A stretch of DNA of 64,000 nt, from NCBI GenBank assembly GCA_022376515.1, contig WTXI01000001.1, forward strand, positions 1,364,001 through 1,428,000, read 5' to 3'. The notes beneath the pieces are model-generated. The model worked only from the letters and a program-made list of their open reading frames with translations, was not told where the DNA came from and did no database searches. The position numbers and the translations under genes are program-made. Positions 23,871 to 35,500 of this stretch are shown one piece after another (the stretch's first letter is position 1; the number at the start of each line of letters is the position of its first letter). This DNA comes from Lactifluus volemus. Lineage: Eukaryota > Basidiomycota > Agaricomycetes > Russulales > Russulaceae.

Positions 23871-26800
23871 ATGCAGACTGTCAATATAACCTCGGTCGTG
23901 CTCGTCGCCCTCTTGTCAGTTTCAATACCTGCATTTATTCGACTCGCTTCCTCTCCTTTCACTATTCTCATATTGTCGCCCCTTTTCCTTCTCCTGCTCC
24001 CTATTGCCTTTATTCTTATCACTCTCTTCTTGGGTTATGTTCTCGATACCACCCACCCACCCCAAACCTTTCCCTCTTCCTCGGCTGCTCATCCGTTGGC
24101 ATTCTCTACTCCTGCTGCCTGGCAAGCAGTTCTTATCAGGTCCCAGTGGTCACACAAGCCTCCCCAAAGCCTACCTCCCCTGTACCCCGAATCTCCCATG
24201 ATCTCCGCCGCAATCAACGAGATACTTATCCTAATTGTTCGTGACTTTGTGCTCACATGGTACAGGGATATATCATCTTCTCCATCATTCCCAACTGCGG
24301 TCTCTGCCATGCTCCACAGCGCCCTTGGCAGGCTGCTTTCCAGACTGTCATCAGTCGACCTTTCCAGCATCGTTGTTAAGCGTGTGCTACCCAAGATTAC
24401 TGCGCATGTTGAACTTTTTCAAGAGTCGGAAATTGCTTTACGCGGTGCAGGCTTGGAGCGTCGGTTGACCGAATCTGAAGAGTTAGACATGCTTTTGGCC
24501 AGTCGCTATGCTGGCAGAGGTAGACTTCATCCTGCGATCAGCAATCTTTCTTCGAGCTTTACCAAACAGGCGGAAGAGAATCATCTCAAGTCCCTCTTAG
24601 ATCGCATTCTACCACTTATCCTGTCTGCGGACGAAGCCCGTAGTAATGCGCTATGTGTCATCGTACGAGAGATCGCCGCATGCTCGGTCTTGTATCCACT
24701 CATGGATATGGTCACCGATCCTGATTTTTGGAACTGCACCATCGATCAATTGGTGAGCAAAATTATGTGTAGAGCACGACCCAATGGCTGACGTTCGCAA
24801 GGCTGGAGCTGCCATCCGCCAACAGTGAGGATGTTCCTCTAGGGTCTTTGTCTCATGTCTCATCTCCATAGGCGCCTTATCTCAAAAGTACGAAACGTTT
24901 TGGAGGCACAGCTTCCACAGGCCAAGCCAGGACTGAAAGCTCCGAGAGGCGCTAACTCAGGCGGCTCAGCAATCACCCTCCGTACTGACCAGCGTCAGTT
25001 TGAAGAGTTTTTTCGGAGCATCGACCATATGTCCTCCCTCTTGGATGCCCGTCGTTTAAAAAGTGACATCATGGGAGAGATTAGAAGGACTAGGGCTCTG
25101 TTGGGTACGTCCGCCGAACGAGATAACGTGATAGTGTTCTAACAAATCTTCTCGAAGCTGCGCACCAGAAAGACGACTGGATAGATGGTGAGAGAACAGA
25201 GGATGTGGTGGCTTTTTTGGACAGACTTTATGCTGCCAAGCGGAAGGCTGAACAACGCATAACTACTCTCGGAGGGTATGACGAAAGTGTAAGTGTTGAA
25301 ATTGAATCTCAGGCCCTGATCTGACGAAGTCTTAGGAACAACCTGCAACTGATACGGCACTCACTTCTCACCTCACTCTGCGGGAGATTCTCGGGAACTC
25401 GAGCTCGCTTTCGTACTTCATGGAATTCATGGACCGACGGAATCGTTCTCTTCTCGTGCAGTTTTGGCTCACCGTAGAGAGTTTCAAGAACCCATTAGAA
25501 TCAATCGAATCGGACGACTCAGAAGATGGTGACTTGAGTACACCGCCTCAAATATCCACCGCCAAAGAGGACATCTCAATGATCTACGAGCTCTACTTCT
25601 CTAGCTCCCCTACGCACCCCTCCCTTTCCACCATATCTCCCAAGCACATATCTGCCATCCGCGATTTTGCCAGTGAGGCCTCACCCACGCCGAATATGGA
25701 ACGCAAGGCACGCAAAAGTGTGATGCTTGCACAGCGGCAGGTTGAACAAGCACTGGAGCACGATTTCGAAGAGTTCGAGAGATCTGAGTTATGGTTCCGG
25801 GTGGTCGAAGATATCGGCGCTAGCCGAGCTGCGGATAGCACCCAAGGACAGTTTCAAATGACCTTAGCTGAAACTTATTCTAGTTCAGCGCCGATAAAGT
25901 CACCTCTCGCCCCTTGTCCCCTTCGGTGCCCTCTTTCAATTTCCAGAGCACTGTACTGCATCCCCGCGGCGATCAATCCCCTCCTAATTCTGGGTCGATG
26001 CTCAAGGACCCCTCCGTTCAGCGAGGTGTCCCAACCACCTCATCCAGCCTGGACGTCCTGATGTCCCCACTCTCCGGTTCTGAGCTGGACGATTCGCGAG
26101 CCCCTCTGTTCGACGAACCCGGTGACACTGGAAAGGCCAGTCGGGAGAGTGAATCTACGATAGAGGCCATACAAGCAGCTCTATCGGACATAATCGCCCT
26201 CGATAAGGAGCAGAGGAATAAGCCGTATCTCTTCCCCTCTTCGTCAACAGCTTCATTGTCACGAGGTTTTCTCAGTGTCCAGCAGTTCACGAGCTCTAGT
26301 GGAGAGGTTGTCGGAGGCGCAGAGGAGGATGAAAACAGAGGCGAGGAGGGTAGTGACCCTATGCAAGAGTCGTTTCAGCTCCCAGGCCCTGGTGACCTCC
26401 AACTTTCCCATGAAATCACCCGCCTGGCGGAGAAGATTTCGGCGTTGCAAGTGCAGGACGCCATGTTGGACTCGCTCATCAAGAAGGCGGAGCTCACTGG
26501 GGATGTCCAAGAGCTCAAGCTCTTGCAGAAGTCTAAATCCTCGTTAAATCGGGAATTGCGGGCGTTGAGTTTTAAGAAGTCACAGTTTGAACAACAAGAA
26601 GTGGCCAATCAGCTCGTTCCAGATCGCACAAGGGTATCTATTGTGAACTCCGTTGTAGGCGAAGAGAACGGGAAATCGGTCGTGCGCTATCTTGTCGAAG
26701 TGCAACAACTCTCCGTGGATGGTGGGGTAGGTACGGGATGGATTGTCGCAAGGCGATACAATGAATTCCTCGATATGCACAACAAGTTACGGGAGCGATA

Positions 26801-27955
26801 TACCGCAGTCAGAAACCTTGAGTTTCCTGGGAAGCGTTTAGTCACAGCGCTTTCCGCAAGCTTTGTCGACCTGCGACGTGCTGCGTTGGAACGGTACATG
26901 CAGGTAAGTTAAATCTCTACCGAACGACTCTTATCTCATTGCGACTAGAACCTGGTTATGGTTTCTGCTGTGTGTGAAAGCAATGAGCTCTGCGCGTTTT
27001 TATCTAGGACCTCGCCCTTCATGGTGTCCGAACCCAAGGTATCTACGTCAAAACTCGGAGCACTCCCCGGCACTGGTCTAGTCCGCCACGTGTACCACTC
27101 CGTCGCAGGTAGCATCGACGACATGTTTTTTGGGCCGTCGATGTTGGATGTGATGATTCAACGCCTTACTCGACAAGCTGCCGAACTAGCTGGTATCAGG
27201 GGAAGTTCTGTCACCGACGAAGACATCGTTACCCAGGCTTTCCGTGCGTCGGGTAGAACAGCACCGGAGGACACCCTACTGCAATTTTCGGGCGATTTGA
27301 AACCACTAGAAGGAGAAACGAGTTCATCTAGCTTTTCCTCACCAATTAGCGACCTTATACTCACAGTCTTCGAACTCAATAAGAAGAATAATTGGCTACG
27401 GCGGCAGGCGATCATCATCATTATGCAGCAGGTGTTAGGAAGTACAGTCGAAAGGTTATACGTTTCATGACTATGACCCCCAACTAGCTCACGATGAATC
27501 TTATAGGAAAGTTCGGGACACCGTCAGCTCCTTCTTCGACGAGATGCATGTCATGAATCTCATCGGAATGTTTCGTGATTCTTTGTGGCCGGGGGCGCAG
27601 TTCAGGCCTCCTCCGGCTCCGCGATCAGCTGAGGAGAAGGCACGAGCTCGGGATGACGCAAACCGTATGCTATCTGCCTTAATGCCAGGTACGCTGTTTG
27701 TGTTCGGATGTATATTGATTCAATCCGCATCGCTGGATAGATCTTGCAGCCAATATGATTGGCCGTTCGAACGCGCGCAGAGGGGCGCGCCGTATATTTT
27801 CTGTTCTCCAGAATAGGCGGCTAAACCAACACCTCGGATATTGCATCCTGGACGAGGTGAGGAATTGTCGTATGAAGTGATTTCCCGTCGCTCAGTGACA
27901 CACCTTTGTCATCACCCAGTTGATGACAGCATTGTTCCCAGAAGCTTTCCAATGA
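23871..27955 (+). CDS. PXA-RGS-PX-nexin C protein, Mdm1/SNX13-SNX25 family
   Basis: Predicted ER-anchored membrane-contact protein. Residues about 5-60 are a hydrophobic hairpin (FTILILSPLFLLLLPIAFIL) that would anchor it. The PXA domain follows (about 110-340, NEILILIVRDFVLTWYRDIS), then an RGS-like domain (about 425-600, SYFMEFMDRRNRSLLVQFWL), a Ser-rich acidic linker and coiled coil, a PX domain (about 760-870, GWIVARRYNEFLDMHNKLRE, FPGKR) and the nexin C domain (NWLRRQAIIIIMQQVLGSTV to LDELMTALFPEAFQ). The last intron (about 27859-27920) is needed to reach the family-typical ending; without it the frame stops at 27880. One base is missing near 25885, between the RGS domain and the linker (AETYSS to SADKVTSRPLSP). 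Lipid and partner specificity cannot be read from sequence. Confidence 0.88.
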
Positions 27956-28094
27956 CGACTACCTTTGCATTATCTGCCCACGGTATTACAATATTCTCAC
28001 CATGTAAGGAATTTGGAACACAATCATGATGCCATTCTTCACACATACCCAAGCTGAAGGTTTTCACTACGTCTGCTCGATTGAGAAACTATTA

Positions 28095-29991
28095 CTAACT
28101 AGCTTCGAGAGCATCCGTATGATGAATATCTACTTCTATTGGAGACATTTGCGTAGTGGAGTCTTCTAATTGTTCCTGAGAGGATGCTGTGGTTTGTTTT
28201 GCGGCTTTTGGACGCCGATGGGCCACCACTGGTTCTGCCGAGGGGTCATTATATCTGTCATAGCAGTCGGTCGCTGTCAGCAAGCCGTTCTAGTGATGAC
28301 CATGGACACAGCATACACTTTGATAGCATGCAGCAAATATCCTCCTCCTCCTGAAGTTGTCATTAAAGGGTGAGTGCGACCGGGAAGTACCTGGAGATGG
28401 GTGGTATGTCGGTGTGTGAGTGGGAACGCGAATTAAATCCACGATACTTGATATCGGCGGAGCCAGCTTTCTGAAATACTTGGAGCCAAATATTGGGGAT
28501 TTTGCTTCAGAGTTGCTTGGAGATCAGATACAACCTCCATGCATGCGCATTAGCAAACTCCGAATTAAGGTAATGGTAATGTGGTGGACAAACCTGTAAG
28601 TGAGGGCTATAGACAATTACAGATGCGGAACCCCCCAAGTACGGAAATAGCTCTCCAAGAATTGAATGCGAGTCGTACACACTTGCTATGAATAACCTGG
28701 CTCCTGGTTAGAAGTATGGACGCAAACATCGGTACTTGAAGTCCTCACCCTTCGAACTCCCCAGAAAAGAGTTCTTCACGTACACTTGACAATGTGTCTG
28801 ACGTTGTTTTACGCTTCGAAAGCCGTGTCTTGTGCTTTTCCGAACCGTAGTACCCAGATGTGGGCTCTGGGGAGAGTATAACTGTACGAAAGTTAGTTCA
28901 GATACTCACTTACGTTTGCGAGCAGAAATAAACCAACTGGGCGTATACGTCTTGTCTGCTGTCGCCCAGTTCAGAGATGATAAGACGCTGGCAGTTAACT
29001 CTTTGGGAAAGTTCATCTGTGTCATGACAGGATACGCAGGGGGTGAATCCACATCACAGATCGTAATCAGTCGCCCGTCACCTAACGTGGAGGTTCAGAA
29101 AACCGCGAGTGATATTTAAGTTGGGAACTGACCGCCCAAGCGCTCCAGCACAGCAGAAACCACCATCCCGGACGCATCATCCACAACGATGTAGCGACCT
29201 CCTGGTCGAACATTCCCAAGGTTCATCATTTGTGAAAGTGTGTCGATGCGCAGATTGAGGATGCGCGTCTGGTCTTTTGTGAACCAGTATTCACAAACGT
29301 TGAAAAGCGTGGGTTGTACGGTTGTAAATGATTTAGAATACCTTCACCTGAAAACTAAGGGGATGTATCACTGGTGAACTGTTCCCGCTTACTTGGCAGC
29401 CTTGCGTTTTTTGTATTTATCTTTGCTGTATTCAGTCTTGAGCGAGTAGTTTGCGTGCATCTCGATCTGTTTCTTTATGATTTCCTGCGACCCACGGGCT
29501 CCATCAGAATTGGTGCAAGAGCTAGAATGTAACGAATCACAGAAGCATGCAAGCCTGACTGCTTTAGAGATTCTATTTCGGTTGCAGTTAAGGGTTGAAC
29601 AAATTGACCGTCGTTTATGAGCTCATTTGTCGCGTCGGTATCCTCTGTATCCAAGTCATCGAAAGCTACAAAGTCTTTGTTGATTATTTTCCTACCAAGT
29701 TCCTCCATAGCAGGCGGGGGGACTACGTTAATCGCCTTATTAACGATCTCATATGTCAGCCCGTATGGCTGATTCACAAGTGCATCTGCCATAAAAGAAC
29801 CTAATTTTCCCAAATTTACCAGTCTGTTCGGTAGTCAAACTATCAGATCTGAAGAATCACGATATTTAAATGACGCACGACTCAGCCTCTAGTTTGCAGC
29901 TCTTTATGTCGCCACTGGGTAGCCGCAGAAGAACAGTATCCCCGGAACGGATAACGCCGTTGTCCGCCTTGTTCGTTGAGCGATGTTGCAT
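28095..29991 (-). CDS. TRM6: tRNA (adenine(58)-N1)-methyltransferase non-catalytic subunit TRM6
   Basis: RNA-binding partner of Trm61 in the nuclear enzyme that makes m1A58 in tRNAs. Start MQHRSTNKADNGVIRSGDTV at 29991, then LLRLPSGDIKSCKLEAES, LGKLGSFMADALVNQPYGLT, LTATEIESLKQSGLHAS, EIIKKQIEMHANYSLKTEYS, KDKYKKRKAAKYSK, PTLFNVCEYWFTKDQTRILN, VRPGGRYIVVDDASGMVVSA, GDGRLITICDVDSPPAYPV, LFIASVYDSHSILGELFPYL and SGGGGYLLHAIKV. The C-terminal YNDPSAEPVVAHRRPKAAK tail is basic. About eleven introns, all in phase; no frameshift. Trm6 normally lacks a working SAM site, which fits the sequence here. Divergent from the UCS gene with about 145 bp between starts. Confidence 0.92.
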
Positions 29992-30137
29992 CGAAGGTGC
30001 TCTGAGTCGCAGCAGAAGGCGTTTAATCCTTGGACATGTTTTGTTTCCTGAAATTCGCTCACATTCGGGCCGCGAACAATCGTACTGCGGGCCGGAGGCA
30101 TCTGCGAGTGAACTGCGGCAAGCGAATTCCACAGGTT

Positions 30138-32206
30138 ATGGCCGTCATCGATGAAGTCGACACTGCGAATGTCGTTCCCCCTTCCTTCACCAGCAGCCCT
30201 CACGGTTCATTACCTGACGAACTTTCATATCTAATCACCTCATTTGTTCCCAACAATGATCACGGGAAACGTTCCAAGGCCTACCTTGTTCTTGCTTCAT
30301 ATTGTCAAGGCGTCCGAGCATCCATTGGACAGGCCAGAGATGGCGGACAAGATCCAGGAACGGAAGACCTGAGTCGGGTCTTTCTTCCAATAGTTCAGGA
30401 TCGTATAACCGAGGCTCAGGAAATAGACGTACTAGCCGGCCTTTCTTTTCTTGCGGCGCTATTTCAGGTAGATTGGCAGGCGGCCTCCGATATCTTTCAG
30501 CGAGATGTGGTCCTTACATCCATCACTGAAACCTTGGACCTGTATCCTTCAGAGCTTGTGTCGAGAGGGGCGGCACGACTTCTTTCACAAGCTTGCGGAC
30601 ATAAAGCTTGTCGTTCCTCATTACCAGCAGAAGTCCATCAGTGGTTGGAAGCAGCGGTGCGACAGAAAAAGGACCTCCATTTACGTGCAGCTGCAGCTGT
30701 TGCGATTATAAAGTTATCGCGCGGTGCTGGCGCAGATGCACCAGTCGACTCGGCAGGGGTTTCTAGGCGCAGTGCGGACCGAGACCTCGTCGAGCTTATG
30801 AAAGGAATCCTTGCGGACGATGGACAAGACACTTCCGTGGATGCCGTCGAGGGTTTAACCTATATGAGCGTCGACCCCTTCGTGAAGGAAAACCTCTCAA
30901 ACGATTCGGCGTTCTTGAAGAAACTGTTTTCTTTCATTCCTGCACGAAGGGGGGCTTCGAGCACACCTTCGGATGCGCCAAATAATTCACTCATATATGG
31001 GATTCTCAGCATCATTCACAATCTTAGCGTCTATCGACCACCGCTTTCCCCTGAACAGGAACAAATCATGAAGCTCCGACAAATGACAAGACCTGGGACT
31101 GCAAGCTCGGGGGTCCCTGGGATAATCCTTCAGACGCACTGGAAGACGAGCAGCACGTCAGGGATCGAGGAAAGAAATTGGTGAAGAATGGCGCCCTCAA
31201 CGTTCTACCTACTGCGTTACGATCCGCGGACAGTCAAGGAGTTCGACTAATTGTCAGCCAGATTCTTCTCAATCTCAGCGCGGATAAGGAGAACAGAGGA
31301 AAGATATTACAGAGTGGTGGAGCAAGGACGCTTACAGAGATTATTCGGAACGCATTTTCCGCGATATCACATGAAGAACAAGCGGAGGTTGGCGTCGCGA
31401 CGCTGGAACCTATCCAGGCTCTAGCGAAGCTAGCCATCACATCCTCACCGACTCAAGTCTTTGGCCCTGACCCAGGTGCCATTTACGACGCTATCCGGCC
31501 CCTTTCTGCCTTGCTCACTCACTCGGCATCGAGTCGCTTGCAGCGCTTCGAGGCACTAATGGCTTTGACCAACATATCGTCCCACAGTGTCGAAGCTGCC
31601 AGTCGCGTGGCACAGGCCGACGGGCTTGTAACAAAGATCGAGTTTCTGATGTTGGAGGATCACGTACTTGTGAGAAGGGCGGCCACTGAACTCACATGCA
31701 ATCTCATGTCTGGGTCAGAGAGCGTCTTCTCAAGGTACTCCGATGGCCATGCCGCAAAGTCGAGACTACATATCTTAGTGGCCTTGTCAGACGTCGAAGA
31801 TCTACCAACTCGGCTTGCGGCCTCTGGTGCCCTTGCAAGTTTAACAACGTCTCCCGATGCATGTCGCTCTCTGTACGATTTGGAGCGCGACCATCATAGA
31901 GTTCTCTCTATCCTTACCACACTCATCGACCCTTTATCTTCTGGATCTGAATCCGACGATTCTCACAACAGAATACCCCCAGATCCAGGTTCAGTGCACC
32001 GTGGGGTTGTGTCCATTCGGAACTTCTTCGCCAATCTAGATCCCACGCTCCGGAAAAGCTTGAAAGAGGAGACAGACCTGAGAGACCTTACGAATGCATT
32101 AATTGCAGCCATAAAAGCCAACGCTGGAAGTCCAGAGATATTACGACCTACTTCCGAAACGTTGAAATCACTCATGGATCTCGGTGTAGTCATTCCTGGA
32201 ATCTAA
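30138..32206 (+). CDS. UCS-domain myosin co-chaperone (UNC-45/She4/Rng3/CRO1 family)
   Basis: Armadillo-repeat protein that folds and stabilises myosin heads with Hsp90. Intronless apart from the break described here. The N-terminal helical repeats (DELSYLITSFVPNNDHGKRS on) and the central part lack a TPR domain, as in fungal members. The C-terminal UCS part shows LVKNGALNVLPTAL, IVSQILLNLSADKENRGKIL, GGARTLTEIIRNAF, QALAKLAITSSPTQVF, RFEALMALTNISSHSVEAAS and VRRAATELTCNLM, the order seen in UNC-45 ARM repeats. One base is missing near 31115 (SSGVP to WDNPSDALEDEQHV), probably in a C run. The start at 30138 (MAVIDEVDTANVV) follows a leader without further ATG in frame that looks coding. It lies head-to-tail with the class I myosin gene, 390 bp upstream, a likely client. 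Confidence 0.88.
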
Positions 32207-32596
32207 CCGACCACTCTCACCAGTACCCAAATGTCTGGTTATACGGGGTATCGTGTATTGTTACATCGCTACATTGTCGAGAAACTGATAGATCTTGAAT
32301 GTCCCAAGGTGACGGCCTTGACGAGTATACGTCGTCGCATTCGCTGCAGTTGGCTTGGATATACTAGTATGGGATACCTATGATCATTAGTACTACAGTG
32401 TTGTGAAAAGTGGCTGCTGTGGGGGTTTCCTAATTTCCTAATCGATTTTGTGTCTGGAGCGATGACGATTGAAGCAGACTCGGCCGTCTGCGGCGCAGTA
32501 ACTTGGTTGCGAACCGGGTCGTCCGGATATCGTAATTGCCACTATTCAAGTACTTTATTTACATCATTCACCTCCCTCAGTCTATCTTGGACCACA
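32207..32596. other. Region between UCS chaperone and myosin I genes
   Basis: About 390 bp with no supported gene. Presumably holds the terminator of the UCS gene and the promoter of myosin I. A CT-rich tract (about 32560-32590) ends 10 bp before the myosin ATG. No TATA box stands out. Confidence 0.45.
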
Positions 32597-35500
32597 ATGG
32601 TTCGTATATCCTACTTGAGATATCAAAGGCTTAGTTCGTTTTCTCCAGGCGCCATCTAAAAAGGCTGGCAAGAAGGGATCTGCCGCCCCGAAGAAAGGCG
32701 GCCCTACAAGGGTCGCGAAGGTACTTCGTTGCATCTTGTCCCAGCTATCTGTCAACTGATTGTAGTTAAGGCCGACTGGAAGGAAGGCTTCAAGAAAAAG
32801 ACTGTTGGCGTCTCAGACATGACCCTATTGACCACCATCAGTAACGAGAGTATCAACGACAACCTCCAGAAGCGGTGGGCGAGCGGGGAGATCTATACCT
32901 ACATCGGCGCCGTCTTGATATCAGTGAACCCCTTTCGAGGTGAGAGCTTTATTCGTGTTCCTAAAGGCCGTTTGTACTCACTGTACATTAGATCTTGGGA
33001 TATACACCGATGACGTTCTTCGCCGATATCAAGGCAAGAACAGGCTAGAAGTCCCTCCACACGTCTTCGGCATCGCGGAATCCGCTTATTACAACATGAA
33101 TGCATACAAGGAAAACCAATGCGTTATTATCTCTGGAGAATCAGGTGCAGGGAAGACTGAAGCCGCCAAACGTATCATGCAGTACATCGCCGCGGTATCT
33201 GGTGGACAGGATAGCAGCATTCAGCAAATAAAGGAAATGGTTCTCGCCACCAATCCTTTACTAGAGAGTTTCGGATGTGCGAAGACCCTTCGCAACAACA
33301 ACTCCAGCCGACATGTGCGTAAGCTCTGCCGTTGTGAAATTATGTGCTCACATAGCGTCGCAGGGGAAATATTTAGAGATCATGTTCAACGAACGTTCAG
33401 AACCAATCGGCGCTCAGATCACCAATTACTTGCTCGAGAAGGCTCGCGTTGTTGGTCAAGTGCAAAACGAGCGCAATTTCCACGTATTCTATCAGTTCAC
33501 GAAAGCTGCATCGAGCGAGCAGCGGGGTATGATGCTCCTCCATTATGTCGTACGAAATGCATCGACTGATAATCTGTATAGAGACGTTTGGTATACAAGG
33601 ACCGGAAGCATATTCATACACTAGCTTAAGCAACTGTTTGCAGGTCGAGGGTATAGATGATACCAAAGATTTTGCTGATACCTTGGTGGGTCTCATCAGT
33701 CCATACCTTTACTGTCCTGGCCAACTTCTATTCAGAGAGCTATGAACGTCATCGGCCTTAGTGCAGAAGAACAAAGTGAAATCTTTCGCATGCTTGCGGT
33801 CATTCTCTGGCTTGGGAACGTACAATACGACGAGATGGACGATGGGAATGCCGCGATATCCGATACCGGAGTCCCTGACTTCATCGCGTACCTTATGGAC
33901 GTCGACAGTGCACAAGTTCAGAAGGTACTTACATCCAAAGTTGTAGAAACGCAGAGGGGGGGCCGACGCGGCTCTGTCTACGACGTACCCCTGAATCCTG
34001 CTCAAGCCAGCTCTGGAAGAGATGCTCTAGCGAAGGCCATTTATAACAACTTATTCGAGTGGATAGTGTCGCGTATCAACATCTCAATGAAACCTCGCGG
34101 AGCAACGAGCCAGTTAATTGGAATTCTAGTGGGCTTAGCTCTCTTGTCCGTGCTTCACCTCTTAGTATCCTACAGGACATTTTTGGATTTGAAATCTTCG
34201 AGGTGATATCTACAGACTCAGAATTCTGAAGCAACGCTAAATCGCTGTTCAAGGAAAATTCGTTCGAGCAACTTTGCATCAACTATGTCAACGAGAAGCT
34301 GCAGCAAATTTTCATCGAGTTGACTCTCAAGACCGAGCAGGAGGAATATGTCCGTGAGCAAATCAAGTGGACGGAAATCAAATACTTCAATAACAAGATC
34401 GTCTGCGATCTCATTGAGGAGCGCCGCCCGCCTGGGATCTTCGCCGCGTTGAATGACGCCACCGCAACTGCACATGCTGACCCTTTGGCGGCTGATAACA
34501 GTTTCATACAGCGTACTGCATCTCTTGCCTCCCACCCGCACTTTGAGGCCCGTGGAGCCCAGTTCTTAGTCAAACACTACGCCGGCGATGTCATGTACCA
34601 GGTTTCTGGCATGACCGACAAGAACAAGGATGCCCTGATCAAGGACTTACTTGATCTTATCTCTCTGAGTGGTAATGGGTTTCTGCGGGCCCTGTTTCCT
34701 GAACGTCCAGACCCCAATAGCAAGAAGCGGCCTCCTACTGCAGGTGACAGGATCAAGGCGAGTGGGGCCTGTTCTGCAGGTGGCGTTGGACTTACGACCA
34801 GGATCCGAGACAGGCGTCTGCAGGGGCGTTGGTCGACAATCTCATGCGTGCACAGCCGTCGTACATCCGTACAATCAAGCCCAACCAGAATCGAAGCGCG
34901 ACAGAATTTGACACCAAGGCGGTACTCCATCAGATCAAATATCTTGGCCTGCAAGAGAATATTCGAGTCCGTCGCGCAGGTTTCGCATACCGCAATACGT
35001 TTGAAAAAATGGTGGAGCGGTTCTATCTTTTGTCACCCAATACTCATACGCAGGAGAATATACATGGACTGGTAACTCTCGTAGCGGATGCGAGAGAATT
35101 CTTACCGACACGGGGATTCCGAAGGAGGAATGGCAGATGGGCGTCACCAAAGCCTTCATCAAGAATCCAGAAACTGTGAGTGAAGTTCATTCAGGAATAG
35201 TAAGTACACGTTGACCCCGTTGCCAGCTCTTCGCGTTGGAAACTATGAGGGACCGCTACTGGCATAACATGGCGGCTAGAATCCAAAGAGCGTTCCGCAA
35301 TTATATGCGATACAAAAACGAGTGTGCGAGACGTATACAGCGATTCTGGAAGAACAACAAAGAATCTATTGTCTATGCCCAGAAGCGGGATTACGGGCAT
35401 CAAATCCTCGCAGACAGGAAAGAGCGCAGACGTTTCAGTCTGCTCGGCTATCGTAGGTTTATGGGCGATTATCTTGATCTGAACGGCGACAGTGCACTCG

